DNA from: Streptomyces sp. CBMA156
GTDB lineage: Bacteria; Actinomycetota; Actinomycetes; Streptomycetales; Streptomycetaceae
Reading direction: 5' to 3'
Length of the DNA stretch: 64,000 bases
Assembly: GCF_014596515.1 (NCBI RefSeq)
Contig: NZ_MSJQ01000385.1
Span: forward strand, 30,676 to 94,675
Positions 35,109-42,921 of this stretch are shown piece by piece; the first letter of the stretch is position 1; every line of letters begins with the position of its first letter. The notes beneath the pieces are model-generated. The model worked only from the letters and a program-made list of their open reading frames with translations, searched no databases and was not told where the DNA came from. Made by a program: the position numbers and the translations under genes.

Positions 35109-35146
35109 CCGGGGCGCGGCGGGCGGTTGTGCCCTCCGCGCCCCGG
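35109..35146. terminator. Bidirectional hairpin between fumC and the SPW gene
   Basis: Eleven-base perfect arms CCGGGGCGCGG and CCGCGCCCCGG with a 16-base loop. It separates two convergent genes. Two near-copies of CGGGCCGACGGTC stand just upstream. Confidence 0.65.
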
Positions 35147-35165
35147 TCACGGGCTGCGGGGAAGA

Positions 35166-35639
35166 TCAGCCCTTGGCACGGCCTGCCCGGCCGCGCCGCA
35201 TTGACGCTCCGTTCGACGTCATGGTCGCCATCGAGATCGCCGCGAGGCCGAGCAGGAACATCACGGCGCCCACGATGATGCAGGTCACGATGTTCTTGCC
35301 GTGCGCGACGGACCCGGAGACGACCCAGGGGGAGATGATCGTCCAGACACCGAGCGCGGCGGCCGCCCAGGCCCTCGCGTGGGTGCGTTCGTAGGCCGAT
35401 CCGTAGCCGGCCATCAGGGCCGTGTAGGCCAGACCCACGATCAGGCAGGTCACGGTCAGGGTGCTGTACGCGGTGAAGCCGACGATCCATGGCGATGCCG
35501 CCAGGAAGAGGCCGGCCAGGACGGCCATGGCCTCGACGGCCTGGGCACGAGGGGTCGAGGTGACCCGCTCGTAGCGTTCGCGGAGTTCGACGATGTCCGG
35601 ATGGTGCTCCATGCCCGTCGTCGGGATATGGGTTGCCAC
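35166..35639 (-). CDS. SPW-repeat membrane protein
   Basis: A 157-residue protein with two tandem SPW motifs, each ahead of membrane helices: LFLAASPWIVGFTAYS and ALGVWTIISPWVVSGSVAHG. About four helices are expected, with a cationic end (MRRGRAGRAKG). The SPW family is of unknown function and common in streptomycetes. The GTG start at 35639 is preferred because AGGAGG is eight bases upstream; a longer frame has no ribosome site. Confidence 0.85.
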   Translation of the reverse strand: MATHIPTTGMEHHPDIVELRERYERVTSTPRAQAVEAMAVLAGLFLAASPWIVGFTAYSTLTVTCLIVGLAYTALMAGYGSAYERTHARAWAAAALGVWTIISPWVVSGSVAHGKNIVTCIIVGAVMFLLGLAAISMATMTSNGASMRRGRAGRAKG

Positions 35640-35791
35640 CGATACCACCTCCTGTGGTCGGGACCGGTAAGGCGCTTGCCCCGTACCCATTCTGGCTCTT
35701 ATCTAACGTTTTGCACCCGTTGGACGGAAATGCCAGATAACCATCCGATCACGGCGGTGACCTGCGTCTCAACCGTCCGGGTCGGCATTGC

Positions 35792-35811
35792 CTATGCAAC
35801 TGGTTGCATAG
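35792..35811 (+). promoter_or_regulatory. PadR operator, perfect palindrome
   Basis: CTATGCAACTGGTTGCATAG has nine-base perfect arms around TG, and ends five bases before the first possible start of the PadR gene. The position and the ATGCAAC/GTTGCAT arms fit PadR-type autorepression. Confidence 0.75.
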
Positions 35812-35815
35812 CAGG

Positions 35816-36379
35816 ATGCGAGCCATGGCACTGGAGCACGCGATCCTCGTCTCGCTGCTGGAGCAGCCCGGCTCCGGCTACGAGCTGGCCAGGCGCTTCG
35901 ACCGCTCGATCGGACGCTTCTGGACCGCCACCCACCAGCAGATCTACCGGGTGCTGCGGCGGATGGAGTCGGACGGCTGGGTGGCCGCGCAAGAGGTCTC
36001 CCAGGACGGGCGACCGGACAAGAAGGTCTACTCGGCGGCCGGGGCCGGCCGGGCCGCGCTGGCCGCCTGGCTGCGCGAACCGGTCGAGCCGGAGACCGTC
36101 CGGCACGAGCTCGCGGTCAAGATCCGGGCCGCCGCCTTCGACGACCCGGCCGCGCTGATCTCCGAGGTCGAGCGGCACCGCGAGGGCCACGCCACCCTGC
36201 TCGCCCGCTACCTGCACGGCGAACAACGGGACTTTCCCGACCCCGCCGCACTCGACGCCCGACAGGAGCTCCAGCACGTGGTGCTGCGCGGCGGCATCGA
36301 GTACGAGCGGATGACCCTCGCCTGGCTCGACGACGTACTCGCCACCCTGCGCCGCCTCGCCGGCAGCCGACCGTCCTGA
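35816..36379 (+). CDS. PadR-family transcriptional regulator
   Basis: The protein has 187 residues. The winged helix spans HAILVSLLEQPGSGYELARRFDRSIGRFWTATHQQIYRVLRRMESDGWV with the typical YRVLRRMESDGW recognition region, followed by the VirR-type coiled-coil C-terminus (Vir_reg domain) used for dimerisation. ATG 35816 and ATG 35825 are both possible, and neither has a good ribosome site, so a leaderless transcript is plausible. A perfect palindrome directly upstream implies autoregulation. It may also control the acyl-CoA dehydrogenase gene downstream, across a repeat-family hairpin. Confidence 0.87.
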   Translation: MRAMALEHAILVSLLEQPGSGYELARRFDRSIGRFWTATHQQIYRVLRRMESDGWVAAQEVSQDGRPDKKVYSAAGAGRAALAAWLREPVEPETVRHELAVKIRAAAFDDPAALISEVERHREGHATLLARYLHGEQRDFPDPAALDARQELQHVVLRGGIEYERMTLAWLDDVLATLRRLAGSRPS

Positions 36380-36450
36380 CGGCCTGCCGCCGACCGCCCT
36401 GAGCGGCCGACCGCCGACCGCCGACCGCCAGCCACCGGCAAGCGCCATGC

Positions 36451-36527
36451 GGCAGCCGACAGCCGACGAATGACAGATCACGGATGACAGATAACAGAAT
36501 CTGAAAGCTGTCATCTGAACTCTGTCA
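36451..36527 (+). repeat. Dispersed palindromic intergenic element, copy D (degenerate)
   Basis: The leader (CAGCCGACAGCCGACGAATG, ATGACAGATCACGG) is well kept. The hairpin is decayed: outer arms GATGACAG (36483-36490) and CTGTCATC (36508-36515) pair, the inner part only partly. It lies between PadR and the next acyl-CoA dehydrogenase gene on the same strand. Confidence 0.65.
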
Positions 36528-36567
36528 CCCCGCCCTCCCCGACACCCTCGACCCCGGGAGCCCCTCG

Positions 36568-38283
36568 ATGCTCTTCAACCCGCGCAGCTACGACCCCGCC
36601 CAGTTCGACGAGCCGACCCGCCGGCTGCTGCGCGCGACGGTGGACTGGTTCGAGTCCCGCGGCAAGAAGGCGCTGATCGACACCTACGTCGACCGCAGCT
36701 GGTACGCCGACTTCCTGGCCTTCGCCGCCGAGGAGGGCCTGTTCGCGGAGTTCCTGACCCCCGCCACGGCCGACCCCGACAAGCGCTGGGACACCGCGCG
36801 GATCGCCGAGCTGAACGAGATCCTCGGCTTCTACGGCCTCGGCTACTGGTACACCTGGCAGGTCACCATCCTGGGCCTCGGCCCGGTCTGGCAGAGCGAG
36901 AACGAGGCCGTCCGCGCCCGCGCCGCCAAGCTGCTGGCCGAGGGCCACGTGATGGCCTTCGGCCTCTCCGAGCGCACCCACGGCGCGGACATCTACTCCA
37001 CCGACATGATCCTCACCCCGGACGGCGAGGGCGGCTTCACCGCGACCGGCTCCAAGTACTACATCGGCAACGGCAACGTGGCCGGCCTGGTCTCGGTGTT
37101 CGGCCGCCGTTCGGACGTCGAGGGCCCGGAGGGCTACGTCTTCTTCGCCGCCGACAGCCGCCACGAGGCGTACCACCTGGTCAAGAACGTGGTGAACGCC
37201 CAGATGTACGTCAGCGAGTTCCGTCTGGAGGACTACCCGGTGCGCGCCGAGGACGTGCTGCACACCGGCCAGGCCGCCTTCGACGCCGCGCTCAACACCG
37301 TCAACGTCGGCAAGTTCAACCTCTGCACCGCCTCGATCGGCATCTGCGAGCACGCGATGTACGAGGCCGTCACGCACGCCGACAACCGGGTGCTGTACGG
37401 CAGGAAGGTCACCGACTTCCCGCACGTCAAGCGGGAGTTGACCGACGCGTACGTCCGTCTGGTGGCGATGAAGCTGTTCAGCGGCCGGGCCGTGGACTAC
37501 TTCCGCACCGCCTCACCCGAGGACCGCCGGTACCTGCTGTTCAACCCGATGACCAAGATGAAGGTCACCACCGAGGGCGAGAAGGTCATCGACCTGATGT
37601 GGGACGTCATCGCGGCCAAGGGCTTCGAGGCGGACACCTACTTCGACAAGGCCGCGAAGGACATCCGCGGCCTCCCGAAGCTGGAGGGCACCGTCCACGT
37701 CAACCTGGCGCTGATCCTCAAGTTCATGGGCAACTACCTGTTCGCCCCGGCCGATTACGCCCCGGTACCGACCCGTCTGGACGCCACCGACGACGCCTTC
37801 CTGTTCCGCCAGGGGCCGGCCCGCGGCCTCGGCGCGATCCGCTTCCACGACTGGCGCGCCGCCTACGACCGCCACGCCCAGCTGCCCAATGTCGCCCGCT
37901 TCCGCGAACAGGCCGACGGGTTCTGCGAGTTGCTGCTCAAGAACGCGCCGAGCAGGGAGCAGCAGGCGGACCTGGACTTCCTGCTGGAGATCGGCCAGCT
38001 GTTCGCCCTGATCGTCTACGGCCAGCTGGTGCTGGAGCAGGCCGAGCTGACCGGCCTGACCGCCTCCGAGCACGGCGGGGACCTGTTGGACCGGATCTTC
38101 GACGCACTGGTCCGCGACTTCTCCGCGCACGCCACCGAGCTGCACGGCAAGGCCTCCGCCACCGAGGAGCAGGCCGGCTGGGCGCTGGCGAACGTGCGCC
38201 GCCCGGTCGCCGACCCGGCCCGGGACGCCCGGGTGTGGACGCGGGTCGAGGCGCTTTCCGGCGCGTACGAGATGCAGCCGTAG
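36568..38283 (+). CDS. Long acyl-CoA dehydrogenase/oxidase-family flavoprotein
   Basis: A 571-residue protein, longer than typical acyl-CoA dehydrogenases (~390) because of an extended C-terminal helical domain, as in the FadE-like/acyl-CoA oxidase-like group. MAFGLSERTHGADIYSTDM and TATGSKYYIGNGNVAGLVSVFG are the flavin-side loops; LYGRKVTDFPHVKRELTDAYVRLVAMKLF is the helical core. It should oxidise a fatty acyl-CoA in beta-oxidation. GGGAG is about eight bases before the ATG. A strong hairpin follows the stop. It may be regulated by the PadR protein just upstream. Confidence 0.87.
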   Translation: MLFNPRSYDPAQFDEPTRRLLRATVDWFESRGKKALIDTYVDRSWYADFLAFAAEEGLFAEFLTPATADPDKRWDTARIAELNEILGFYGLGYWYTWQVTILGLGPVWQSENEAVRARAAKLLAEGHVMAFGLSERTHGADIYSTDMILTPDGEGGFTATGSKYYIGNGNVAGLVSVFGRRSDVEGPEGYVFFAADSRHEAYHLVKNVVNAQMYVSEFRLEDYPVRAEDVLHTGQAAFDAALNTVNVGKFNLCTASIGICEHAMYEAVTHADNRVLYGRKVTDFPHVKRELTDAYVRLVAMKLFSGRAVDYFRTASPEDRRYLLFNPMTKMKVTTEGEKVIDLMWDVIAAKGFEADTYFDKAAKDIRGLPKLEGTVHVNLALILKFMGNYLFAPADYAPVPTRLDATDDAFLFRQGPARGLGAIRFHDWRAAYDRHAQLPNVARFREQADGFCELLLKNAPSREQQADLDFLLEIGQLFALIVYGQLVLEQAELTGLTASEHGGDLLDRIFDALVRDFSAHATELHGKASATEEQAGWALANVRRPVADPARDARVWTRVEALSGAYEMQP

Positions 38284-38300
38284 CAGCGGCGTTCAAAGAC

Positions 38301-38327
38301 CGCCTCCGGAGAGGACCTCCGGAGGCG
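38301..38327 (+). terminator. Hairpin terminator after the acyl-CoA dehydrogenase gene
   Basis: Eleven-base perfect arms CGCCTCCGGAG and CTCCGGAGGCG around AGGAC, starting 17 bases after the TAG stop. Confidence 0.75.
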
Positions 38328-38387
38328 ACGGACGAAAACGGGTTTCGGACAGGACGTACGGAGAAGACGTCCCGAAGCACCGAGACC

Positions 38388-38421
38388 CCGGGGGTGCCGG
38401 TCGGCGGGCCGGCACCCCCGG
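38388..38421 (-). terminator. Hairpin terminator of the response-regulator gene
   Basis: Thirteen-base perfect arms CCGGGGGTGCCGG and CCGGCACCCCCGG with an 8-base loop, directly after the LuxR-type gene's stop (minus strand). Confidence 0.75.
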
Positions 38422-38422
38422 T

Positions 38423-39157
38423 TCACCTCTCCTGGCGGGTCCCGCCGTCGCCGAGGCCCATGTCGCGGGCCCGGGCGACGGCCTCGGCGCGCGTGGCGAC
38501 GTGCAGTTTCTCGAAGATGTGGGTGATGTGGTTGCGGACGGTCTTCTCCGCGACCACCAGCTCGCGGGCGATCCGCCGGTTGTCCAGCCCGCGCGCGACC
38601 AGGTCCAGCACCTCGGCCTCGCGGGCGGTGAGTTCGGGGAAGAGCTGCCCCGCCTCGCGCATCCTCGCCCCGGCCAGCAGGGCGGTGATCCGGCCGGCCA
38701 CCTCGCCGCCGAACACCGCGCCGCCCGCGGCGACCGTCCGCACCGCGTGCAGCACCTCCTCGCGCCCGGCGCCCTTCACCAGGTAACCGCGCGCGCCCGC
38801 CTGGAGGGCAGCGAGCAGGTTCCCGTCGTCGTCCGACATGGTCAGCATCAGCACCGGCGGCGGTGCCTCGCGGGTGGCGAGCTGCCGGACGGCCTCCAGC
38901 CCGGAGCCGTCGGGCAGCGAGAGATCCATGATCACCACGGTCGGACGATGCCGGGCCACCGCCTCCGGGACGTCGGCGACCCGCTCGGCCTCGGCGACCA
39001 CGAGGACGCCCTCGGCACTCTCCAGTGCCGCTCTGAGGCCCTCCCGGAACAGGGGGTGGTCATCGACGATCAGCACCCGGACGGACGGGGCGTCACCCGG
39101 TTCCGAGGGTGCCACCGGCTGTTCTTCATCCACCCGGCCGACACTATCAGCGGCCAT
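38423..39157 (-). CDS. NarL/LuxR-type response regulator (orphan)
   Basis: A 244-residue two-component regulator. The receiver domain has VLIVDDHPLFREGLRAAL, the phosphorylated Asp78 (VVIMDLSLPDG) and the Lys of GYLVKGAGREEV. The LuxR DNA-binding domain is FPELTAREAEVLDLVARGLDNRRIARELVVAEKTVRNHITHIFEKL. The first ~25 residues are an unstructured lead. No histidine kinase lies beside it, so the partner kinase must be elsewhere. The ATG at 39157 is the best choice; a GTG 24 bases inside is possible. Confidence 0.88.
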   Translation of the reverse strand: MAADSVGRVDEEQPVAPSEPGDAPSVRVLIVDDHPLFREGLRAALESAEGVLVVAEAERVADVPEAVARHRPTVVIMDLSLPDGSGLEAVRQLATREAPPPVLMLTMSDDDGNLLAALQAGARGYLVKGAGREEVLHAVRTVAAGGAVFGGEVAGRITALLAGARMREAGQLFPELTAREAEVLDLVARGLDNRRIARELVVAEKTVRNHITHIFEKLHVATRAEAVARARDMGLGDGGTRQER

Positions 39158-39259
39158 CGCGTGACTTTCCGTGACGAGCCCGGGAGGCCGCCCGCGTGTC
39201 GGGGCCGTCCCGGCGGCGGGCGACGACCGGCGGGCGACGACCGGCGGGCGACGACCGGC

Positions 39260-39321
39260 AGATGACAGCCGACAGATAACAGCAGACAGCTGACAGATTT
39301 TGAAATCTGTCAGCTGTCTGT
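39260..39321 (+). repeat. Dispersed palindromic intergenic element, copy E
   Basis: Leader ATGACAGCCGACAGATAACAG, then perfect 18-bp arms at 39283-39300 and 39303-39320 (left arm CAGACAGCTGACAGATTT, centre TG). It differs from copy A by compensated changes. It lies 48 bases past the stop of the minus-strand cupin gene. Confidence 0.85.
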
Positions 39322-39368
39322 TGCCACCACCGCGGCCGACCGGAGCGAGCCGAGGGGTCACCCCGGCC

Positions 39369-40031
39369 TCACCCCTGCGGACCGGCCTGCCCCGAGCACG
39401 TGGGCCTGTCGCCCCACTCCGGTCCCGGAACGGCGCCGGGTGCGCCGACCCGGCCCAGCACGACGGTGACCGGTCCGCGCCGGCCGACCCGGAGGCCGTA
39501 CTGCTCCCCCGCCCTGACGTAGACCAGGTCACCGGGGAGCAGTGACTCTTCGCCGAGGTCACCGAGGAAGACGGCGGCCCCGGCGAGGACCAGCAGGAAG
39601 GCATCGGCCGCCCGGTCCCGGTACGGTCCGCAGGTGCCGCCCGGGTCGATCCGCGCCGTGCCCACGTCCACCTGCCGCCAGCTCCGGGCGGACCGGGAGT
39701 CCGACCGCTGAGCGGGGATGTCGGCCCTGGGCGTGGGGCGGACCGTGAGCACGGTGGTCGGCGCGCCGCGGACGGCGGAGATCCGGCAGGAGGTGCCGGG
39801 CCGGTGGTGCAACGCCTCGCCCGGGCAGAGGATCCGGCCGGCCGCGAACAGCCGTCCGGAGAGCACCACGGTCACCGACTCGACCGATTCGTAGGGAAGT
39901 TGCTCGATCCGGACGCCCGGCGGCAGCGCCTCGACGGTCAGTCCGGCGCGGACGGCCGGCCGCTGCTTCGGGTCGATCAGCCGCTGGAAGGCGGGCGCGG
40001 TGCGGGGCACGGCAGCGGGGACGAGTATCAC
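39369..40031 (-). CDS. Two-barrel cupin-like protein (last gene of a three-cupin operon)
   Basis: A 220-residue protein with two consecutive cupin-like halves: VESVTVVLSGRLFAAGRILCPGEAL in the first and AFLLVLAGAAVFLGDLGEESLLPGDLVYVRAGEQYGL in the second. The His-X-His metal motif of active cupins is absent, which suggests a structural or sensing role. The GTG start has GGAGG about eight bases upstream. It follows the middle cupin gene by 36 bases. I cannot assign a function. Confidence 0.68.
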   Translation of the reverse strand: MILVPAAVPRTAPAFQRLIDPKQRPAVRAGLTVEALPPGVRIEQLPYESVESVTVVLSGRLFAAGRILCPGEALHHRPGTSCRISAVRGAPTTVLTVRPTPRADIPAQRSDSRSARSWRQVDVGTARIDPGGTCGPYRDRAADAFLLVLAGAAVFLGDLGEESLLPGDLVYVRAGEQYGLRVGRRGPVTVVLGRVGAPGAVPGPEWGDRPTCSGQAGPQG

Positions 40032-40067
40032 GAGAGGCCTCCTCCGGGCGAGGACTGGCTGGACCGG

Positions 40068-40478
40068 TCAGGGCCGGTCGCAGCGGGCGGCGCGGCGCCG
40101 GGCCAGGGCGGCCCGGGTGGCGGCCGAATGCCGGGGGACGGCAAGGGTCAGGCGGAGCAGTTCCACGCCGAGCGGTCCGGCTTCGAGGTGCAGCGTGCGG
40201 CCGCGGCGGGCCAGCAGCAGGTCCCCTTCGGAGGCCAGGTGGTCCGGCTCGCCGGAGAGCCGGCCGACGACGGCGGCGCCGCGCAGCACGTGCAGGACGG
40301 TTTCGGTGTCGGACCGGCCCGGGAGGACGTGGTGGGCGCCCGGGCTCAGCCGCAGGTGGTCGAAGGCCTCGCAGGCGCTGGCGAGCATCGGGCGCCGGGC
40401 GAGGGAGCGGATCCGTACGCGCTCGCCGTTCGGGCCGATGACGACCATGGCGGAGCCGGTGTCGGTGGTGACGATCAC
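40068..40478 (-). CDS. Small cupin-like protein (middle gene)
   Basis: A 136-residue protein with a single barrel-like pattern: DHLRLSPGAHHVLPGRSDTETVLHVLRGAAVVGRLSGEPDHLASEGDLLLARRGRTLHLEAG. A lone HH (AHHVLPG) stands where cupins have HxH, so metal binding is doubtful. The GTG at 40478 has AGGAGG nine bases upstream and overlaps the preceding gene's stop by four bases. Function unknown. Confidence 0.68.
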   Translation of the reverse strand: MIVTTDTGSAMVVIGPNGERVRIRSLARRPMLASACEAFDHLRLSPGAHHVLPGRSDTETVLHVLRGAAVVGRLSGEPDHLASEGDLLLARRGRTLHLEAGPLGVELLRLTLAVPRHSAATRAALARRRAARCDRP

Positions 40479-40894
40479 CTGGGGTCGCCTCCTTCGGGAG
40501 GGGCTTCGGACGGGGCTGAGGAGGAGACGGGGACGGCGAGCACGGCGTGGAAGAACTCCAGCCCGGCCAGCCCGGCGGTCAGGACGGTCCGCGAGCCGAG
40601 CGGCAGCACGACGGCGGTGCCCTCGACCAGCGGCAGGCCGACGCCGTCGGATTCCGGGCGGTCCTCGGGTTCCGGGCCGTCCGCGTGGTCGGGGTGCTCG
40701 AAGCTCTCGGGCAGGTCGGCGAGCCCGGAACCGGCGGTGACGTAGATCGCGTGCTCGACGCCGTCGGCGGCCACCTCGGCGCGGTGGCCCGGGTCGAGCC
40801 GTTGCAGTCCGACGCCGCGCAGCGGACCGGCGAGCAGTCGGCCGGGGTCGACCGCGCCTCGTCGCCTCAGGTCGGTGATGACGGTTCCCGACAT
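40475..40894 (-). CDS. Cupin-like protein (first gene of the three-gene set)
   Basis: A 139-residue protein. It opens MSGTVITDLRRRGAVDPGRLL and has barrel strands HAIYVTAGSGLADLP, GVGLPLVEGTAVVLPLGSRTVL and AGLEFFHAVLAVPV, close in layout to the middle protein. An acidic loop (PESFEHPDHADGPEPEDRPE) interrupts the barrel. AAGGAG is nine bases before the ATG. It heads the minus-strand operon, divergent from the phosphoribosyltransferase-hydrolase gene. Function unknown. Confidence 0.68.
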   Translation of the reverse strand: MSGTVITDLRRRGAVDPGRLLAGPLRGVGLQRLDPGHRAEVAADGVEHAIYVTAGSGLADLPESFEHPDHADGPEPEDRPESDGVGLPLVEGTAVVLPLGSRTVLTAGLAGLEFFHAVLAVPVSSSAPSEAPPEGGDPR

Positions 40895-41259
40895 GACAGG
40901 CGCTCCTTCCGGTCGCGGGCGGGCTCTGTGGTCCGCCTCTGCGGTCCACCCTGCGCCGCCCGCTGTCCCGGCCACACGGGGGCGTCGTCCCGTCCGGCTC
41001 CCGGCCCGATCCCACCCGCGATCCCGGCCCCATCCCAGGCCCGATCCCAGGGCCGATCCCAGGGCCGATCCCACTTGGTCTCCCACCCGTGGTCCCGCCC
41101 TGGCCCCACCCCGTCTGCACGGCGGTCAGGACCGGTCAGGATCCAGTCAGGACCGGTCCCCGGCTCCGTCCCCCGGCCGCCGCCCGCAGCCGCCGTGAGC
41201 CCGCCCGCGACCGCCCCGAGCCGAGCGGAACGACGTACGGTGGAACCGGAGGCCGTGTC
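40895..41259. other. Divergent intergenic region with short tandem repeats
   Basis: No gene is seen. At about 41010-41078, GATCCCAGGGCC and close variants are repeated five to six times; GTCAGGACCGGT is repeated at 41126 and 41146. The promoters of the cupin set and of the fusion gene must lie here. Confidence 0.55.
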
Positions 41260-42690
41260 ATGCACGTCACCGGAGCCCACTTCACCCACTTCGCCGACCG
41301 CACCGAGGCGGGCCGTCGGCTGGCCGCCCGGCTCGGCCGTCTGGCCGGCCCCGACACCGTGGTCGTGGCGCTGCCGAGGGGCGGCGTGCCGGTGGCGGCC
41401 GAGGTCGCGTCGGCGCTCGGCGCACCGCTGGACATCTGCGTGATCCGCAAGCTCGGCGTGCCCTACCAACCCGAGCTGGGCATGGGGGCGATCGGCGAGG
41501 ACGGCGTCCGGGTGCTGAACGAACAGGTCATCCGGTTCTCCGCGGTCACCGACGAGCAGTTGGCCGAGGTCGAGCGGCAGGAGCGCACCGAACTGGCGCG
41601 CCGGGCCCGCCGCTACCGGGGCGACCGGCCGCCCGCCGACCTGCGCGGCCGCACGGTGGTCGTGGTGGACGACGGCATCGCCACCGGGTCGACCGCCCGG
41701 GCGGCCTGCCGGATCGTCCGGGAGCGCGGCGCGGCCCGGGTGGTGCTCGCCGTCCCGGTGGCGCCCGCGGACTGGACCGACCGCCTGGACGAGGTCGCCG
41801 ACGAGCTGGTCTGCGTCGGCACGCCGTCCCCGTTCTTCGCGATCGGCGAGTTCTACACCGACTTCTCGCAGACCCAGGACGAGGAGGTGCTGCGACTGCT
41901 GGCGAAGGCCAGGGAGGGGGGCGGCGGCGGGATCGGGAGCGGTCCGTCCACCGGCCCCGCCGCGGTCGACCGCGAGCTGCTGCTGCCCGTCGCCGGGGTC
42001 CGTCTCGCGGGCCGGCTGACCGTCCCGGCCGGCGCGCGCGGTGTCGTCGTCTTCGCGCACGGCAGCGGCAGCGGCCGGCTCAGCCCGCGCAACCGGCACG
42101 TCGCCGAGTACCTGAACCACACCGGACTGGCCACGCTGCTCTTCGACCTGCTCACCGAGGCCGAGGAGGCCGACCGCCGGAACGTGTTCGACGTGGCGCT
42201 GCTGGGCTCCCGGCTGAGCACCGTCGCCCGGCGACTGGGCGCGGCGGAACACACCCCGGACGACCCTGACGCCCCGGACCGCGCGCATGACCCGGACGGC
42301 CCGGACGCCACGGTGCCCGAGACCCAGGGGCTGCCGCTCGGCCTGTTCGGCGCCAGCACCGGCGCCGCCGCCGCGCTGCACACCGCCGCCGACCTGGGCC
42401 CGGCGGTGCGCGCCGTGGTCTCCCGGGGCGGCCGCCCCGACCTCGCCACGCCCGACACGCTGGCCCGGGTGCGCGCCCCGACGCTGCTCCTCGTCGGTTC
42501 CCTGGATCCGGCCGTGCTCGACCTCAACCGGCAGGCCCGCATTCGGCTGCGCTGCGCGAGCGAGCTGACGGTGGTGCCGCGCGCGAGCCACCTGTTCGAG
42601 GAGCCGGGAACCCTCGACCGGGTCGCCGAGCTGGCCGCCGACTGGTTCCTCCGCCACCTCCCGCTCCCCGTCGACCCCGGAAGTGCGTGA
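41260..42690 (+). CDS. Phosphoribosyltransferase-alpha/beta hydrolase fusion protein
   Basis: A 476-residue two-domain protein. Residues ~10-220 are a type I phosphoribosyltransferase fold: VVALPRGGVPVAAEVA and the PRPP loop VVVVDDGIATGSTARA (133-147). Residues ~228-470 are a dienelactone-hydrolase-like alpha/beta hydrolase with GVVVFAHGSGSGRLSPRN (oxyanion side), the nucleophile Ser366 in LFGASTGAAAAL, LLLVGSLDPAVLDLN, and a final His in ASHLFEEPG. GGAGG is about seven bases before the ATG. Proteins of this layout exist in bacteria, often near stress genes, but their reaction is not settled. Confidence 0.85.
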   Translation: MHVTGAHFTHFADRTEAGRRLAARLGRLAGPDTVVVALPRGGVPVAAEVASALGAPLDICVIRKLGVPYQPELGMGAIGEDGVRVLNEQVIRFSAVTDEQLAEVERQERTELARRARRYRGDRPPADLRGRTVVVVDDGIATGSTARAACRIVRERGAARVVLAVPVAPADWTDRLDEVADELVCVGTPSPFFAIGEFYTDFSQTQDEEVLRLLAKAREGGGGGIGSGPSTGPAAVDRELLLPVAGVRLAGRLTVPAGARGVVVFAHGSGSGRLSPRNRHVAEYLNHTGLATLLFDLLTEAEEADRRNVFDVALLGSRLSTVARRLGAAEHTPDDPDAPDRAHDPDGPDATVPETQGLPLGLFGASTGAAAALHTAADLGPAVRAVVSRGGRPDLATPDTLARVRAPTLLLVGSLDPAVLDLNRQARIRLRCASELTVVPRASHLFEEPGTLDRVAELAADWFLRHLPLPVDPGSA

Positions 42691-42698
42691 TCGTCCCA

Positions 42699-42790
42699 TT
42701 GCGCAGACTTCGTGCATCACCCCCGGTCAGCAGCACATTTTGCGCAGCGGACCGCGGGATTTTCTAATCATCTTGTACACATTGAGCAGT
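42699..42790 (+). promoter_or_regulatory. Promoter region of the tyrosine-catabolism operon
   Basis: TTGCGCAG occurs twice in direct orientation (42699-42706 and 42740-42747, 41 bases apart), followed by an AT-richer stretch (GATTTTCTAATCATCTTGTAC) that probably contains the -10. The repeats are candidate regulator sites; no regulator gene is adjacent. Confidence 0.4.
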
Positions 42791-42921
42791 CAAAATCCGA
42801 CCTGTTGCCCAACCACTCCGACAGGAGCAAGCTCTCCGCAACCACACCGCCCACCCGTTCGCGGTGTGGTGGCGATCCAGCGGAAGCCTCGACGGCGAGG
42901 CCCGAAGTGGAGGAACGAGCG

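Noticed and set aside
38423..39604. A longer response regulator reading starting at 39604
   Set aside because: The extra N-terminal ~150 residues come from repeat copy E and cupin antisense sequence and have no domain; the receiver starts near the ATG at 39157.
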